Assembly (NCBI GenBank): GCA_963969595.1
Contig: OZ018408.1
Coordinates: 34,534,108 to 34,598,107, forward strand
Direction: 5' to 3'
DNA from: Neckera pumila
Taxonomy: Eukaryota > Streptophyta > Bryopsida > Hypnales > Neckeraceae
DNA: 64,000 bases
Positions 1 through 13,441 of the stretch are shown one piece after another; the first letter of the stretch is position 1; each line of letters starts with the position of its first letter. Below the pieces are notes generated by a model, which ran no database searches, was not told the DNA's origin, and saw only the letters and a list, made by a program, of their open reading frames with translations. The translations under genes and the position numbers were made by a program.

Positions 1-232
1 TGAGATTGAAGTGTGAAAGTTGCACAATAACTATGCATGACAAAATATGTATGACTTCAATGGTTTAGTAATGGGTGACTAATTTTGTGCAGCATTAGTG
101 TTTTCCTAAGACACATAAAATTAGTGCAATACTCACACAACATCATGTCTATGCATAATTATTGTACTAACATTGTATATTTTTATTTTTCACAATTTCA
201 ATACTAAGTCAATTGAAAAGCAGGAATTGTTT

Positions 233-600
233 CCAAAGAAAAAATTCAGACTTCATTTAGGCATAATAGAATAACTTTTTTCAAAAAAATTTGAACTAAA
301 AAAAATTTGTAAATGAATCTAGCTTCATATCCAAAATTCCACTTGAGATTTAGAGTCTCCAATCGAAAGTTATGGACAAAGTTTAGAGATAGGTTGGAAA
401 GGACATTTTTTTGACATTTTCAAACATTGCCTTTGAATTTTGTCCATAACTTTTGACTAGAGGCTCTAAATCTTAAATGGATTTTTGGAGATGAAAGCTG
501 GATTCATTTAATTGCCAACTTATATTAGTTCAAAATTTTAAAAAAAGAGGTATTCTACTATGCCAAACTGAGGTCTAAATTTCTACTTTGAACACAATTT
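233..600. repeat. Long imperfect inverted repeat (foldback)
   Basis: The left arm (about 233-380) and right arm (about 439-600) are reverse complements with scattered mismatches and small indels, around a 58-nt spacer. The innermost pair, AAGTTATGGACAAA (367-380) with TTTGTCCATAACTT (439-452), is perfect, and pairing continues outwards through the matching blocks near 258-275 and 548-565. There is no ORF. It could be a foldback transposon or a hairpin transcript source; clear target duplications were not found. Confidence 0.75.
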
Positions 601-1252
601 ATACATTTTCAAAATAACTTGACCCACAAGAAGTGAAGCTCTCATTTTCAAGTTATCCCATATCTTTTGAGTGTCTATAGATTGGATTATAGTATAAAGA
701 GGACCTCTCCACCCTCAACTCTCACCAACTGCTAGTGAAGAGATTATATCAGTATATTACCAAGTTTCTTGGTAGCCTACTTAGGGAATCAATTCAAGCT
801 AAAATTAAGTAATTCTTACTACGCTACCAAATTTCTTGGTAACCTATGGATGGATTTAGTTCAAACTTAAATTTGATGGCCTCCAATAATGATGGATATA
901 ATTCAAAATGCCAGAGATTTAGTTAAGGAATTTTTTAAAATTAGAATGGTGATCAACAGTTGAACACTGACAATACTTTTTGGAACACTGATACCATTTA
1001 ATAAGCATTGTTCCAATAATGACTCCAATGACATTGTTGTTATGGATTTTATCGTGTCCTTCAATGCACAGAAAATGCACGATAATTAATGTAAATTTTT
1101 GTACATAATTTGTGTTTTTGCGCACTTGTGATTAATGTATAAAAGCTACATACTTAATATAAATTACAAAATAGTGCCATTTCTTAGCAGTAATTATGTG
1201 CATTGTAACGATGCTATAACTTGCAAATTAACATACACACCCATGAAACTAC

Positions 1253-2240
1253 ATGATAATTGCTAACAATTTGTTGATTCTGGACTTTGAGATGTACACA
1301 GAGTTGCAGCCAATATATCCAACTGGAGTTTTTGAGAAGTGGGGAGTGGATTTTGTCGGTCCATTTTCCGTTACGGCTAAGTATAATGAATATTTAATTG
1401 TGGCTATGGATTATCTTTTGAAATGGGCAAAAGCGGCACCTGTGAAGAAATGCAACCAGAAAACGGCAGCGGATTTTATTTACAATAAAGTAATTTGCCG
1501 ATATGATTGTCCATTGGAAATAGTCACTAATCGTGGGACACACTTTGTCAACGAATTACTCTCGATGCTCATGTAAAATTTATCTATCAAGCATCGACGC
1601 GACAGCCCTTACTATCCGCAGACAAATGGTCTGGTTGAAAAAATGAACGGCATCCTTATTGGCATTATCGGAAAAGTGGTTTTAGAAAAGAGGTGGGAGT
1701 GGTACCTACACGTTAGCGAAGCCTTATGGACATACAAACAGCTCACAAAAACGCTATGGGGTACACTCCATTCCAGTTGGCATTTGGTTTAGAAGCTACA
1801 ATCTCTATCGAGCTGGAATTGGTTTCTCTTTGAACAACAGTCAAGCACATGATGGACAATGCGGGTTCACTATAGGCTCACGTCCCTATGTTAGAAAAGT
1901 TGGACGAATCACATTGACAAGCTCTATTTCATTACAAAACAATACAAAATCAAAGAAAGGTGATGCACAGTGCAGTCAAGAAAATAGTAAAGTTCAACCG
2001 CAACGGCTTAGTCTTAACGGTGGATACAATATATATATATATATATATGTATAATTGGTTAGCCAAACAGCATGGCCAGAAATTCAAACCGAGATGGTTG
2101 GGACCTTATGTAATTCACAAACGCTACTCCAACGGTTCTTATGGCGGCTCTTATCAGTTAAGTACCTCAAATAGGGAGATTATACCTAAAATATGCTATG
2201 GTACAAAACTTAAACTATATAAACACAGAAATGATCATAT
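1253..2240 (+). pseudogene. Ty3/gypsy retrotransposon integrase fragment
   Basis: The first frame (1253-1576) reads as the integrase core: WGVDFVGP carries the first catalytic Asp, and EIVTNRGTHF stands where SD(R/Q)GTHF is usual, so the second catalytic Asp is Asn. After a stop and frameshifts, other frames carry HRRDSPYYPQTNGLVEKMNG, EALWTYK and, near 2050-2220, a WLGPYVI-type C-terminal integrase segment. An (AT)n tract at about 2029-2048 interrupts it. Gag, protease, reverse transcriptase and LTRs were not found. It is a dead fragment of a Ty3/gypsy element; the family assignment is firm from motif order. Confidence 0.85.
2029..2048. repeat. (AT)n microsatellite
   Basis: Uninterrupted AT dinucleotide run inside the decayed integrase. 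Confidence 0.9.
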
Positions 2241-2619
2241 CTAGCTCTGAATCACCGAGCTAGGATCTCAAGACTGGGAAGGAGATGATGAGCGATTTTT
2301 TGTTTTGAACGTAATTATTAAATAATCATAGTAAATATATATAGAACCCAATCATTAGTATAGACCAATAGTATGCAAAGCAAGTGGAGGCAGTTACAAG
2401 TAAACCACCTCAAAGATTAGCAGTTAAGTGTCAACCAAGAAGAGAAACCATCAAGGAGGAAAACTGGAGAACTGAGACAAGATATAACCATGGAGGAGAC
2501 CGGAAGTTGGCTCTCAGAGTGGTGAAGGAGGATCATACCAAGGCACTGTACTTAAAAGACTTTGAGCAATATATGGAAAATTCACAGTTGAGCTTGTTGT
2601 ATAAGATTTCATGAGTAAT

Positions 2620-3540
2620 TCATTTGTCTTGTTTTCAGTATCTACAAGCTGAAATTTTCTCCTGATTTTTTGAAACTTTTTTTGGAGGTAGAAAAGCTGA
2701 TTAGCTTCATGGAAATATAATTTTTTTCACAATCAGTGCCCCCAAACAAAAAGTTATGACCAAATAAGCTCAAAACAGGAGACGAGGGGTAGTGTAAGCA
2801 GCAAAAAAAAATTTGCAATTTTTTTTTTCTTACAGTATTTTTTTTCTTATAGATTATATTTTTTTCTATCTAGAAATATTTGATTCATTTCATTTGGATT
2901 TGTTATGAGAAAGTTATGGACATTCTTGTTTTTCAAGCAATTAGAGCATCTTCTTGAAAAAAATAACTTGTAGGATTCATTTCTAAATGCAATTTTTCAA
3001 ATTTCTCAATTTTTTTTTGCATGGTTTAATTTACTTGCTAGGACAATCTCACCATTGGGATTAGTGCATTTTAATTCCATCTAAAATATATGAATATTTT
3101 AAATATTCCTTCTATCTCATACCTACTTCTATTTAACAATTTTTTGAATAATGAAAATTAAGTTTTTTTCTTTTTTTTTCATTTTTTAGATTCTCAACTC
3201 AATTCTCTACTATAAAAATTTAAAGCTCAAAACTTTGTAGTGCAAAAATTTATAGTCAAAAATATTTAAAGTCAAAAAATCCAGTCCCACAATGTGCTAA
3301 AAAACTTGTTCTTTTCACTTTAAATGCAAATATTTTGCACTCTGTGCGGTCAAAAATTCTGAAAATTTTTCCACACATTTTCATAATAGTTAGGTGTAAG
3401 ATCCTACAATTAGATGTGCAAAAAAACTTTTTAAATTTTTTTTCACTCTTTGCTATAAAAATGGCTGTTTTGGATGTTTTTTGGCAGAAAAAAGGCTTTG
3501 AGCCTTCAGGAATTAAAAAAAGATGCTAGTCATCCTAATC
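2620..3540 (+). repeat. AT-rich dispersed repeat, copy A
   Basis: Non-coding AT-rich stretch with long T runs. Landmarks recur in the same order in copy B (about 5330-6240, same strand) and copy C (about 54,020-54,900, opposite strand): an AAAGTTATGR block, a block around CAATCTCACCATTGGGAT, and a block around ATGGCTGTTTTGGATGTTTT. Ends are uncertain. It may be a non-autonomous transposon or a remnant of a larger element; no coding capacity was seen. Confidence 0.6.
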
Positions 3541-4237
3541 TACATAAGAAGCTTTATCACAAGTCATTTCAATAGATATTGCAAAAGTTATAAAGTATTC
3601 TTGATTTTGGTGTTCCAGTAAGCATTAAAAGTACATATTCCACGAAAAGATTAATTTATTTTATTTGGTTTTTTAGATTGATACCTACACAAAAACATTT
3701 CAAAAATTCAAATCTAAATAATGAAATGAAAGTTAAGAAGAGATTTATTTTGCATGCAATGTAGGTGAAAGAAAAACATATAAAGTTGTTTTTGAACCTA
3801 ATTTTGAAAATTTCCAAATAAAAAACAAACAATTTAATATTTATTGTTACTACAAAATTCTCACCACTAGGATTGATAATCCTCAATTTCCTGTAAAATT
3901 AATAGTAGTTTTTTCTTGTCTCAAATACTACTTCTAATTTATAATTGTTTTGGAGATGAATATGAAGGTCTTTTTAGTTCAATTTCTCTCCATGCTTTGC
4001 ATCTACAAGCAATTTTCAACATATTTACAAACACGTACAAGTAGTGGGACATTTGTTTCCCTAAAAATATTGAACAACAAAATCTCACCTTTACGAAGGG
4101 CTATACTTGCATTTTCAAAGCAAGATATAAGATCCTTGTATTCTCAATTACATCCTATGTCTTGCTCTGAGTATAAGTGCTTTAAATGCAAGTTTGGGGC
4201 CTCAAAATACAACATTCCGCTTTAGGAATTAACTTAA

Positions 4238-4515
4238 GGTGGGTACACCCAAAATCGCTCCCTCCCTAAAATTGCCACCATCACTCTGTGTACTTTTTCA
4301 AAATCAATATGTACGTATGTTGAAGAAACAATTTTAGAACATCTACCAAAAAACTTTGACCCTTCATAACTTTTGCATACAATATTCAATTGCTACTTTC
4401 TTTGATGCATTGGTACCTCCTTTTACTTGCCACCGAGAAAATATAAAATTTTGCCTAGTCTAATAATAGTGATTAGGCATAGTAGCAAAAAATATTGGTT
4501 TGGGGGGTACCCACT
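4238..4515. mobile_element. MITE-like element 1 with TTAA flanks
   Basis: About 278 bp bounded by inverted ends: the left end reads GGTGGGTACACCC and the right end, reverse complemented, AGTGGGTACCCCCC. TTAA lies immediately outside each end (4234-4237 and 4516-4519). There is no ORF of note. TTAA duplications with short inverted ends fit piggyBac-like or other TTAA-targeting MITEs; the superfamily is not decided. Confidence 0.6.
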
Positions 4516-4519
4516 TTAA

Positions 4520-4829
4520 GGTAGGATGCTCCGAAAGCAACCTTGTTCTAAAAGTGACTACTAACACATAGGTACATTTTGCTTTCTTCAAAATACCAAA
4601 TAGTGCACATCTTAGGAGGTGGCATGGTTGCCTCTAGTGACCACTACGTTTCAACTTCAAAAATTTGTAACTAATTCCACAAAGGTCCAATAAACATGAA
4701 ACGACTTAAATTAGATGCCAATTCCTTTTTTCTTCGTATATATATATTGAAAATTGTTTCCACGAGTTTAGCTCCCCCCAAATGCAATGAGTCTTTTTTT
4801 TTAAAGTCGCTTTAAAGTGCAGACTACCT
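4520..4829. mobile_element. MITE-like element 2, abutting element 1
   Basis: Starts immediately after the TTAA at 4516-4519 and ends before TTAA at 4830-4833. The ends are short inverted repeats: GGTAGGATGC on the left, and AGGTAGTCTGC when the right end is reverse complemented. It shares the middle TTAA with element 1, so one inserted at the edge of the other. Inverted ends are shorter and less exact than in element 1. Confidence 0.5.
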
Positions 4830-5329
4830 TTAAGTTATGTCTTGGAGGAGTTGGAAAGAAAGCCAGCATGAAAAGCATGAGGAATATCCGAACCATGAGA
4901 CATGTTCCGTGTTTGGATTTAATCCTCCTCCCAAATTCTTGAAGATTCATGGTCATCTGCAGTCCGTGTCAACTCACAGCACTAGAAAATATTCCTCCAT
5001 GTTATTAAAAATCATCCTATTCACCAACTGAATCATTCATCCAGACTTTTCTCATCCATCCATAGTGATAAGAACTGAAGATGCCCTGTCACCTCCAGTC
5101 ATCCTAGAGTCAGACGGTGCTGGTGCATATCCACACTGAGGTTTCCAAATGAATGAAATTCATGGGGGGCCCACCCAATTTCAGTGGAAACTGTTCAGTT
5201 CATTGGAACACTTTACACTTTACTTTTTACTTAACTTTACGCTTCACTTTTTAACTTTACTTTACACTTTAGTTTTTTATTTTACTTACTTTTAGGGTAT
5301 ACACTAGGTACATGCTAATTTTAACCCCT

Positions 5330-6240
5330 AAAGGACATGCGGTTTTTGACTGCATAGAAATTTTGGGCAGATACATGTAACTGGAGATTTTCATATTTTA
5401 AGCCCAAATTTTAATAGAAGGTGGGGACAAGTAATATCTTTCATATGCACTAAATTTCATAACGTTTGAAAATATGAGTAAAAAGTTATGGCCTAATATG
5501 TTACTTTTTTTCGTAACTGCACAGTCCGAGCAGATAAAAAAAAAACATTTTTTTCAAAAACAAAAATTTGAAATTGTCTTTCTAAAGTTATATACATGGA
5601 AAGCTTTGGTTCATCCCATTTTGATTAGTGAGTCAAAAGTTATGAAGATTTTTAGTTTGTGGGCAGTTGTGATTCTCTACTCTAAAATAAACCTTGAAGT
5701 CCTTTATCTTATTCAATTTTCAATATTTTTTGAAAAAAATAAAATCATAAGATGTAGCTTGTTTATTATGGAGTACAACATTGCAACCATTGAGATTGGC
5801 ATTTTTCAATTCCAATTAAACTCTTGACAATTTAGTATTTTGAATCATTCTCTACTACTATCTATTTACTATTTTTTTTCCTATATGTTGTACAATTCCA
5901 AATGAAGTGAAAATTTTCATGCATGTGGCTAACTTGTTTAGGAAAAAGAATCCAAAGAAGCACCATCATTTTGACATTTTTTCATTGAAATTTGAGCTTG
6001 TGAAGTGCAGCTGCCCTTTTTTTTGCAGAGCCAAAAAAATGATTTTAGTAAATTTGAATGCTTATATCTTGCAATCCACACGGTGGAAATTTTTGAAATC
6101 TTAATCACATGTTCTCAATCAACGTATTACAAGATCCTATGGTTACATGTGTCAAAAAAAGTTTTTATTGGATACTTGTACTAAAAATGGCAGTTTTGAA
6201 CGTTTTTGGCGAAAACATAGTCATGGAACTTTAGAGGAGT
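5330..6240 (+). repeat. AT-rich dispersed repeat, copy B
   Basis: Diverged from copy A but keeps its order of blocks: AAAAGTTATG at 5635-5645, a CAACATTGCAACCATTGAGAT block near 5771-5800 and an AAAATGGCAGTTTTGAACGTTTTT block near 6183-6206. The left edge is near TTTTAACCCCTAAAGG (5318-5335), which resembles the edge of copy C. The open frames inside are low-complexity and not conserved between copies. Confidence 0.55.
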
Positions 6241-6249
6241 TAATACCTA

Positions 6250-7900
6250 TGTGTACCAAAACTCTATTCTGTATTATGGTTTGAGCTTTGGTAACAATAA
6301 TATCCAAATGTAAATGGGGCCCTTTGCAAGTCAAGATGCATGGCACTCTATGGACGCAACATGAGTAAAGTCACAAAATTTTGAAGGTACCACAATTAAA
6401 GTTCTATAAATATAGAAGCCATTTGAATGTTTTTAGTTTTTTTTTACCAATCACATGTTCTATTATTTTTATTTTTTATTTTGATACTATCATGAATTAA
6501 AGGCAAAGTCAACACATCCATGCCAAATACAAGCTTCTGCATATTAAGCTAAAACAGAAGTATCCCATAAATATTGTAGCCTCAATACAAAAAAAAAATG
6601 AAAGAAAAAAAATGAACCTCAAAAGTCCCAAACTAATTTTGAAATGATTTTCTCCCAAACTTGCGAATCAAGTCCAATAGTGTAATTTGACTACATTATC
6701 ATACTTAAAGTGCAACTCCACATTACAATATATTGTGTATGTGAATACAAAGTCATAATGCAATATATAATGATAAATTTACAACATCTACACCTTTATA
6801 TACAATTTATATACTTAGGTTCTTCAAAAGAATCTTTTACCTAAAGATGGTGAGCCTATCTTTTCAATTATGAGAAAAAAAGAAGTATTGACAAAATGGA
6901 TAATTAAATTCCTAAGTTCTACAAAGATTCTCACAATCATTCATGAGACATTTTTTGCCCTTTTTAACATGAGAGGGTTCAGCCAAAACATTGATGGGGA
7001 TTAAAAGTACATGTCCAACGAATGACATTTAGGCAAACTAAAGAAATAACAAATGATCTAATTTATCTTAGAATCTTGATAACTTTAGGTTGACTGCCTT
7101 AAAGAGTTGCAACCTTTAATGGTTAGAAAATAAATGTTGCTCCTAAAACTACTTTGATTTGCCCCAATAGTGCATGTGATACTAATATACCAAAGCCACA
7201 CTACTACACATGAAGGTCTGATTTAGGACCTGAGTGTTGAAATAGTTTCTTTTTTGGATGGAAAGGTTTTTCGACACTTAAAACTTGGAACTATTAGTGA
7301 TAGTGTTTTGGCATTTTGGAGTCCAAATTTTTGTGTTTGACAACTTCTAGGTTTTCTTGTTTTGGGAAACCTGTCATGGGGGACTTAAGGCGGGATGTAG
7401 GTTTTCAAAAATATTCATGAAAAATTTCTACAACATTTCGAATATTTTTCTTGTAATAATCCAAACGTTTAGATATTCCAAGAAATACTTAATTTATGTT
7501 TGAAGCTAACCTTCACATAGGGTATTTTGAATTATTACATGTTGAAATATTACCACATTGTACCGATTCTCACAAAAAATTATTTTTGAATTCCCCCTCA
7601 CTAATACGACGAAATGACGAATCAGTCAATTCGGATCAACTTCGCCAGACTGAGAGTTCCATAGCCGGGTTCATCCAAACCAACGAACGAATGTCTCATC
7701 CGGATGAATGAGAAATTCTCAAAGTTTGTCTCGCACACACCATTGAAGAGTTGCAAGCGTTCTGGTCTCTTGCATACACATTTGTAGACCAGGAACCGAG
7801 CGCCGGAGCAACCTTTTAGTGCGATCCTTGCGTTGCATTTGACAGATTTGCTAGTGAATTTTCAGCTTTCAGTCTCAGTTCCGAGGCTTTAGTCTCGTGT
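6250..7900. other. Intergenic, upstream region of the nucleoside hydrolase gene
   Basis: AT-rich DNA with no supported gene. The last 350 bases become less AT-rich and presumably contain the promoter and 5' leader of the gene starting at 7920; no TATA box or other element could be assigned with confidence. Confidence 0.4.
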
Positions 7901-7919
7901 TAAGCTTCCGAGCACAGCT

Positions 7920-10900
7920 ATGACGGTGCCCGGCATTGGCGGAGAAGATAGCAAGCCCCCATCAGCTCCGAAGAAAGTCATCATCGACACAGACCCCGGC
8001 ATCGGTAGGGTTCTATTAAAGAATATACAATTGACCTTGTTCTCGTTTCTAATTCTTTGGGGATTCTTTTGGACTCCGTAATTTTTTTAAATACTTTTCT
8101 GTGTTTTTCTGGGATTTGGGTTTTTGGTTTTGAATTTCGTTGCTCGTGTTCATCCTGGATCACTTCGTATGGCGATTTCGAACAACATGGGTTCATTTCT
8201 GCTTCTTGTTGTGTATTTTGGTTCACTTTTTTGGCGTAGGACGAGTGCATTTTGAATTGATCAGGAGCTTCTTGTTGGATTTGCAATTAATTGAAATTTA
8301 GAGTTTAGAATTGTAAATTTGTAGCGCAAGGGAGACTGGGGGTTTGAGGGGTTTAGAGTTTGAGTGCATGTTTGGGTATCTTAGATTACATCGACAAAGC
8401 TATCATCATCAGTTACGAGACTGGAGTTTACAAGTCTGTTTGGTTCATGGCGTTGAACATGTTTGCTACAGATGTGTAGTGCTTGACCTAATTTTAGGCG
8501 TGTGCAGATGATGCGATGGCCATATTTTTCGCCTTGAAATCTCCGGAGCTGGATGTCATCGGACTCACCACAATCTTCGGCAATGTGCAAACCGTCACAG
8601 CCACTGTCAATGCACTCCATCTGGTAAGCGTCAGGTTTATCCCCTTAGTGTCCCTGGTAGGAAGGCAGATGTGGATTTTGAAGACAGATGTGGATTTGAG
8701 TTTTTCTCGTAAAAAAAAGGATGCGTGAGAAGAATTTAGACATCAAATCTTCATTTCATTTTTGCAAGCTTTTCTTTTCTTCTCATTTCTACATGAACTC
8801 ATTTAACCATGCGCAAGTGACCATGCTAGTCAGCATCGTTGAAGCAGACAAAAATTGCTATTTGAACATACTTGGATGTACTTCATCTGTTTTCTAAAGC
8901 TCCCAGAGTAAGCTCTTAAATACATTCATAGTGCACTTAGTGGATGTTTATTCTCATAGGGGTTAAAGAAGTGGATACTAGTTGCATCACTTGAAGCATT
9001 TTAATCAACATGCATGAGTTTTTCAGGGGGAGATTAAAATAGAGTTGTGTAGTGATCACTTTCGTATAAGAGCCAAACTGTCTTGAGATCAAATTGTATT
9101 GTCACTCAATGTATGAATATTATTGCAATCATTCGAAGTGAGAGGTTGTAAACATCCCCATTTTCATTTAAGGTCAGTTGTCATAGACATTTAACGAAGT
9201 CCTGCTACATTCGACTTGCTAATTGAACGCTCTGTTGGTAACACGGGTCAGTCAATAGGAGACGGGATCAGGGCCGTAGCGTTTTTAGCATATTCTACCT
9301 TATGACGCGCATTCTCAAATTCACTTGATTTTTACTAGCATGATTAGTACCATATACCATAAAAGTATTCTGTAATGCTCGCTGGTGCAATTCGTGTCAC
9401 TAAAGAGGATTGTGTGCTTTACAGGTGTCCCTTCTTCTTTTGACATTGTTGCCTGAATGACATTCTTTTGCTCACTTCAACATTATATGAGCTATGGGAT
9501 TTGTGAAATTTTTCATAATTGGGGTTCACATCAAATGTTTCTGTTCTGATAATTTTGTGATTCTTGTTGCTTTCCCAGTTGGAATTCGCTGGTCGAGAAG
9601 ACATACCCGTTTCTGAAGGATACAGAACTTCTCTGCGGGTATGAATCTCCCCACAATTTACCACACGTAGGAGGCATCCAAATAAGAAGTTGAGGTTTAA
9701 ATGAAAGCTGCACGTCCATGGTTCAATTTGAGATCGACATTGTTTTAGATTGGCTTGTACAATCTCACTTCAATTGTCACTGAGATGCCATTTTTTGGTT
9801 ATGGAGCTTGATGATGGTCCAGGGCAATGTAAGCTGATTGCGGGAACATTGTATGGCAGGGTGCTGTGAAGGAAAGGATCGCTGATTTCGTGCACGGCTC
9901 CGATGGGCTTGGCAACACCTATCCTACTTTGTCAGATAGGAAACCTATTGATACATTTGCACCCGATTTTTTGATCCAGAAGGTCAATGAATTTCCGGGT
10001 GAAGTAACCATCGTGGCTCTGGGTCCTCTGACGAACCTTGCAAAGGTGTGCATTCTACATCCCATGAGTTTTAGAATGCATGTGGCATTCAGGCGATTGT
10101 TATAAATGTATTATCGGAATATCGGAATATCGGAATATCACCGGCTCATTGTCATTACGAACAGACACTTTATTCACGCCGCCGGCCTTCTTTGAAGACC
10201 GGAGTTCTTATTTATTATCGGAATATCTTTTTAATGCCTATTTGAAATCTTTAAATCTTAAGGTCGGTTGAAAATTGTCTGGACAAGACTTGAGAACAAG
10301 ACATTTTAAGCAAATTTATAAAACATCTAGCAATGTGATTGTTCAAAGGTTGGAGAGTTTTCCCAAGGGCCTGTACTTTGCAGTTATACTTTGTCCCCAA
10401 AACTATGGAGAAGTATCTTGACAATGGATGGTAGAATGACATGGTTGCTTACTTGGTAACACTTTTAGTGAGTAGTCTTGTCCGTATGATCATTTGTAGA
10501 GTTCTCCAAATACTCTCGGACATACAAAATGGTCAAACAGATAACTGAGACCACTTAGCCTACCTTAACCTACTCATCTCTTAATGTTTTGACATCTTGT
10601 CCCGTGGGCTTCAAATAGCTATGTCTGGCCTCAAGTTCATTGCTTGTTCTCAAGGCTTGTCCGGAGAATTTTAAACCAGACCTTATTTTTGAAGGATCAT
10701 GGTCAATTTTTAATCCAATCCATTAGCTTTTAGCATTTGTCAGCTCCAGCCTGTGATTGTCTTACCGTTCACTCTGTACGCAATGAGGCTTATGAATACT
10801 TGGGGTATGCGTGAGAGCAGGCAGTGGAACAAGACCCAACGTTTGCCAAGAAGGTGGGCCAAATTATCATCTTGGGAGGGGCTTTTCAAGTCAACGGCAA

Positions 10901-13441
10901 CGTAAACCCTGCCGCTGAAGCAAACGTAAATATTTTATTTGGCTCAACCCTCGATTTTCTGATTCTGGCCTTGTTCTTATGCTGTGGGAGCAAGCGTTCT
11001 TCAGTATGGGGGCTAATTGGTCTCACTAACCTGGATTCATATTAATAATTTAGAAACAATTGCAGCGCACGGCATTTAAACTTAACGTACTTTACCTATC
11101 AAGAGTGTCGTTGCAAAGATTCAAGGACATGACCTCTCAACTCTAAGCACTTGCAGAAGATCACGGCAAAGCTCTGGAAGAGTTGAAATATACTCGAAGA
11201 ATTGAAGTGAGGCTTAAGTGTACTCATTAGTTTCTGTGCAGATATATGGTGATCCTGAAGCAGCAGATATTGTTTTCACATGTGGAGCTGACATATTGGT
11301 TGTCGGCATTAACATCACTCATCAAGTCTACTGGACAGGTGTGTTGAGCCTTGTATTCTTAAGTCCTATACTTTTAGATGGCGATGCTTCAAAATAAGCA
11401 TAAGTCATGGTTGGAGGTCCATATTATTCATTGCCTGATTTTTATAAGGTTGCGGTTCATGGTTTAAATCGTAAATGAATGCCCGCAATGTAAACAGTTT
11501 GGTATGGAGCACTGACACTTGGATATGCTCTTATGTCGTGCAGGACAAGATCTGAGAGATCTGGGAGAATCGAGTAGCAAATTCGGCAAGTACTTATATG
11601 CAGCATCACACTTCTATGCAAAATACCACCGTGAAGCATATGATATAGATGGTATGTGAACTTATAAACTTGAGATTCTGTTGTCTCCATCACTTCGTTT
11701 ATTTGTCAAAAATGTAATGATGATGTCCCAAAAATCATTCTGTGTATATAACAACCTTTTTGATGTCATGCTTCTAGTGGGGCATCACATAAGGTACTTA
11801 TTAGATTCACAAGTTTATTATTGGTAAATTAATTTTCATCTAATAGAACATCAATTCAGTTATAAGATTATGGTAAATTAATGTTAATGTGGTGTTGAGT
11901 TACTGGTAAGTTGACCCTTAAGGGGATATTCTAGATGATCAATAAAGTGCTTCAAGGCAATGTTTTGTCCAAATAACTTCTCATTCTAAATCTTTAAAAG
12001 GTAACCTTCCTTTATGACCAGTTTGATGAACTTGAGGTATCTCTTATATTAAATGCAAATCGTGCCACAATTTTGTTTGTCATCTTTTCAATCATTTTTT
12101 CCAATCATTTTTTCCTACTAAATTCTAATGACATCCAAACCTCATTGAAACCTTACAACTTGATGAAACCTTTTTGTTGTTGCATTGCAACAAGATCTAT
12201 TCTAGTATACTAGACGTGTATACAAAATTAGTACTATATCTATGAGCAAAAATGTGCAAAAATTTAAACAAGGATTTAGGTGTTAAAAGAGTTACTAGTT
12301 GCAATTATAATAGCAATATAATATCAAGTTAATGCCAAGACACTAATATCAAGTAACATCAATTAAGTTGACATTAACTTAACATCAACTCAACATGAGA
12401 ACTATGAATCTTATGCCTATTACCATATCATTAACAACTTTGTCAACCTAATTCTGGCCATTGTTTATGTGGATATGTGGTACTGGACCTTCCATCTCTA
12501 TTGATATTTGAAACGTTTCTGAGGATTTCTTGATTTTACATTCACCTTTTTAAAGTCATCAAAGTTCAAAATCAATCACGAATCCTGTAGGACCAAAGCG
12601 GGCCATTATGTCGAGTCTTATCACGAATATATGCCTAAAATCAGGGCTACGTGAGGCAGGAGGCACATCACAGCTTTTGTTGTCTTTGAATATTAAGTAT
12701 GTGGTTGCATTCGCAGCTATCTACTTGCATGATCCGGCAACAATGGTGGCAGCTGTGGACCCTTCACTAATGACATTTAGTGAGGGAGCTATAAGAGTTC
12801 AGCAAGAGGGAATCTGCAGGGGCCTCACACTCTTCAACAACTCGAATAAAGTGTACTGTTCTCCTGATGTCGTGATCCAGAAATTTTCCCGTTCTGTCAT
12901 TCGTTCTTTTGTTTAAAATCAAAATGAACAGCAAAGTTTTCTGGATTATACTTGATAGTGGACATGGCAATATGCCTGTACGAATCAGCAATCATATTCC
13001 ATGACGTAGACTTGACAACTGTAATATTGTGTAACTGTATTTCAGTAATAGTAAACTGTTTCAGAAGCTTTCACACAACATTGTAGATAGAATCTTCCAC
13101 ATGATGTTTCATACAGAAGCCTCCCATCAATACATAGGGAGGCCTCTGTATGATAATTCTGCTCATAAAGAGACATCCCCATGAATTATGGAGAAGGTTT
13201 TCGTTATGATGTTGTCTGAAAGTTCCTGAAACAGTCTACTTTTACTGAAAACCTTGTTTTTTCTTTTCACTTTTATTCTTGCCTCATCTCATCCACTGCA
13301 ATCTAACTCAGCGAGGGCATTGTTGCAGGTGGCACGACCCAACAGATTGGTGTGGAATTCCACCTGTGAAAGTAGCAGTAGCAGTAGACAATACACGTGT
13401 GGCTTCGCTTCTGAAAGAACGGCTTACTGCTCCATCATAGT
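7920..13441 (+). CDS. URH1-like: Nucleoside hydrolase, URH1-like (9 exons)
   Basis: Inosine/uridine-preferring nucleoside N-ribohydrolase, which splits ribonucleosides (uridine is the main substrate of plant URH1) into base and ribose in cytosolic salvage and turnover. Exons: 7920-8004, 8508-8623, 9579-9638, 9860-10045, 10821-10925, 11242-11338, 11544-11651, 12717-12852 and 13331-13441 (one split-codon base at 13330). All introns fit GT-AG, and the join gives 334 residues, close to the usual plant length of about 336. The Ca2+/ribose-binding N-terminal signature VIIDTDPGIDDAMA spans residues 20-33, split across intron 1. Later family blocks are VTIVALGPLTNLAK, ILGGAF..GNVNPAAEAN, IYGDPEAADIVF, VVGINIT and YLHDP. 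The C-terminus ends in KERLTAPS and a TAG stop. The exon-8 donor was placed at AAAGT|GTACTG because it alone keeps frame with WHDPTDW. No defects seen. Confidence 0.95.
10109..10140 (+). repeat. Short tandem repeat in intron 4
   Basis: The 9-mer ATCGGAATA is repeated three times in a row within intron 4 of the nucleoside hydrolase gene; related ATCGGAATATC recurs near 10,216. Confidence 0.7.

Noticed and set aside
4837..5031. Small plus-strand ORF after the MITE pair
   Set aside because: Begins at the element edge, lacks a domain or splice context, and composition is that of intergenic DNA.
7981..8286. Minus-strand 101-codon frame across exon 1 and intron 1
   Set aside because: Overlaps the first coding exon antisense and has no family likeness.
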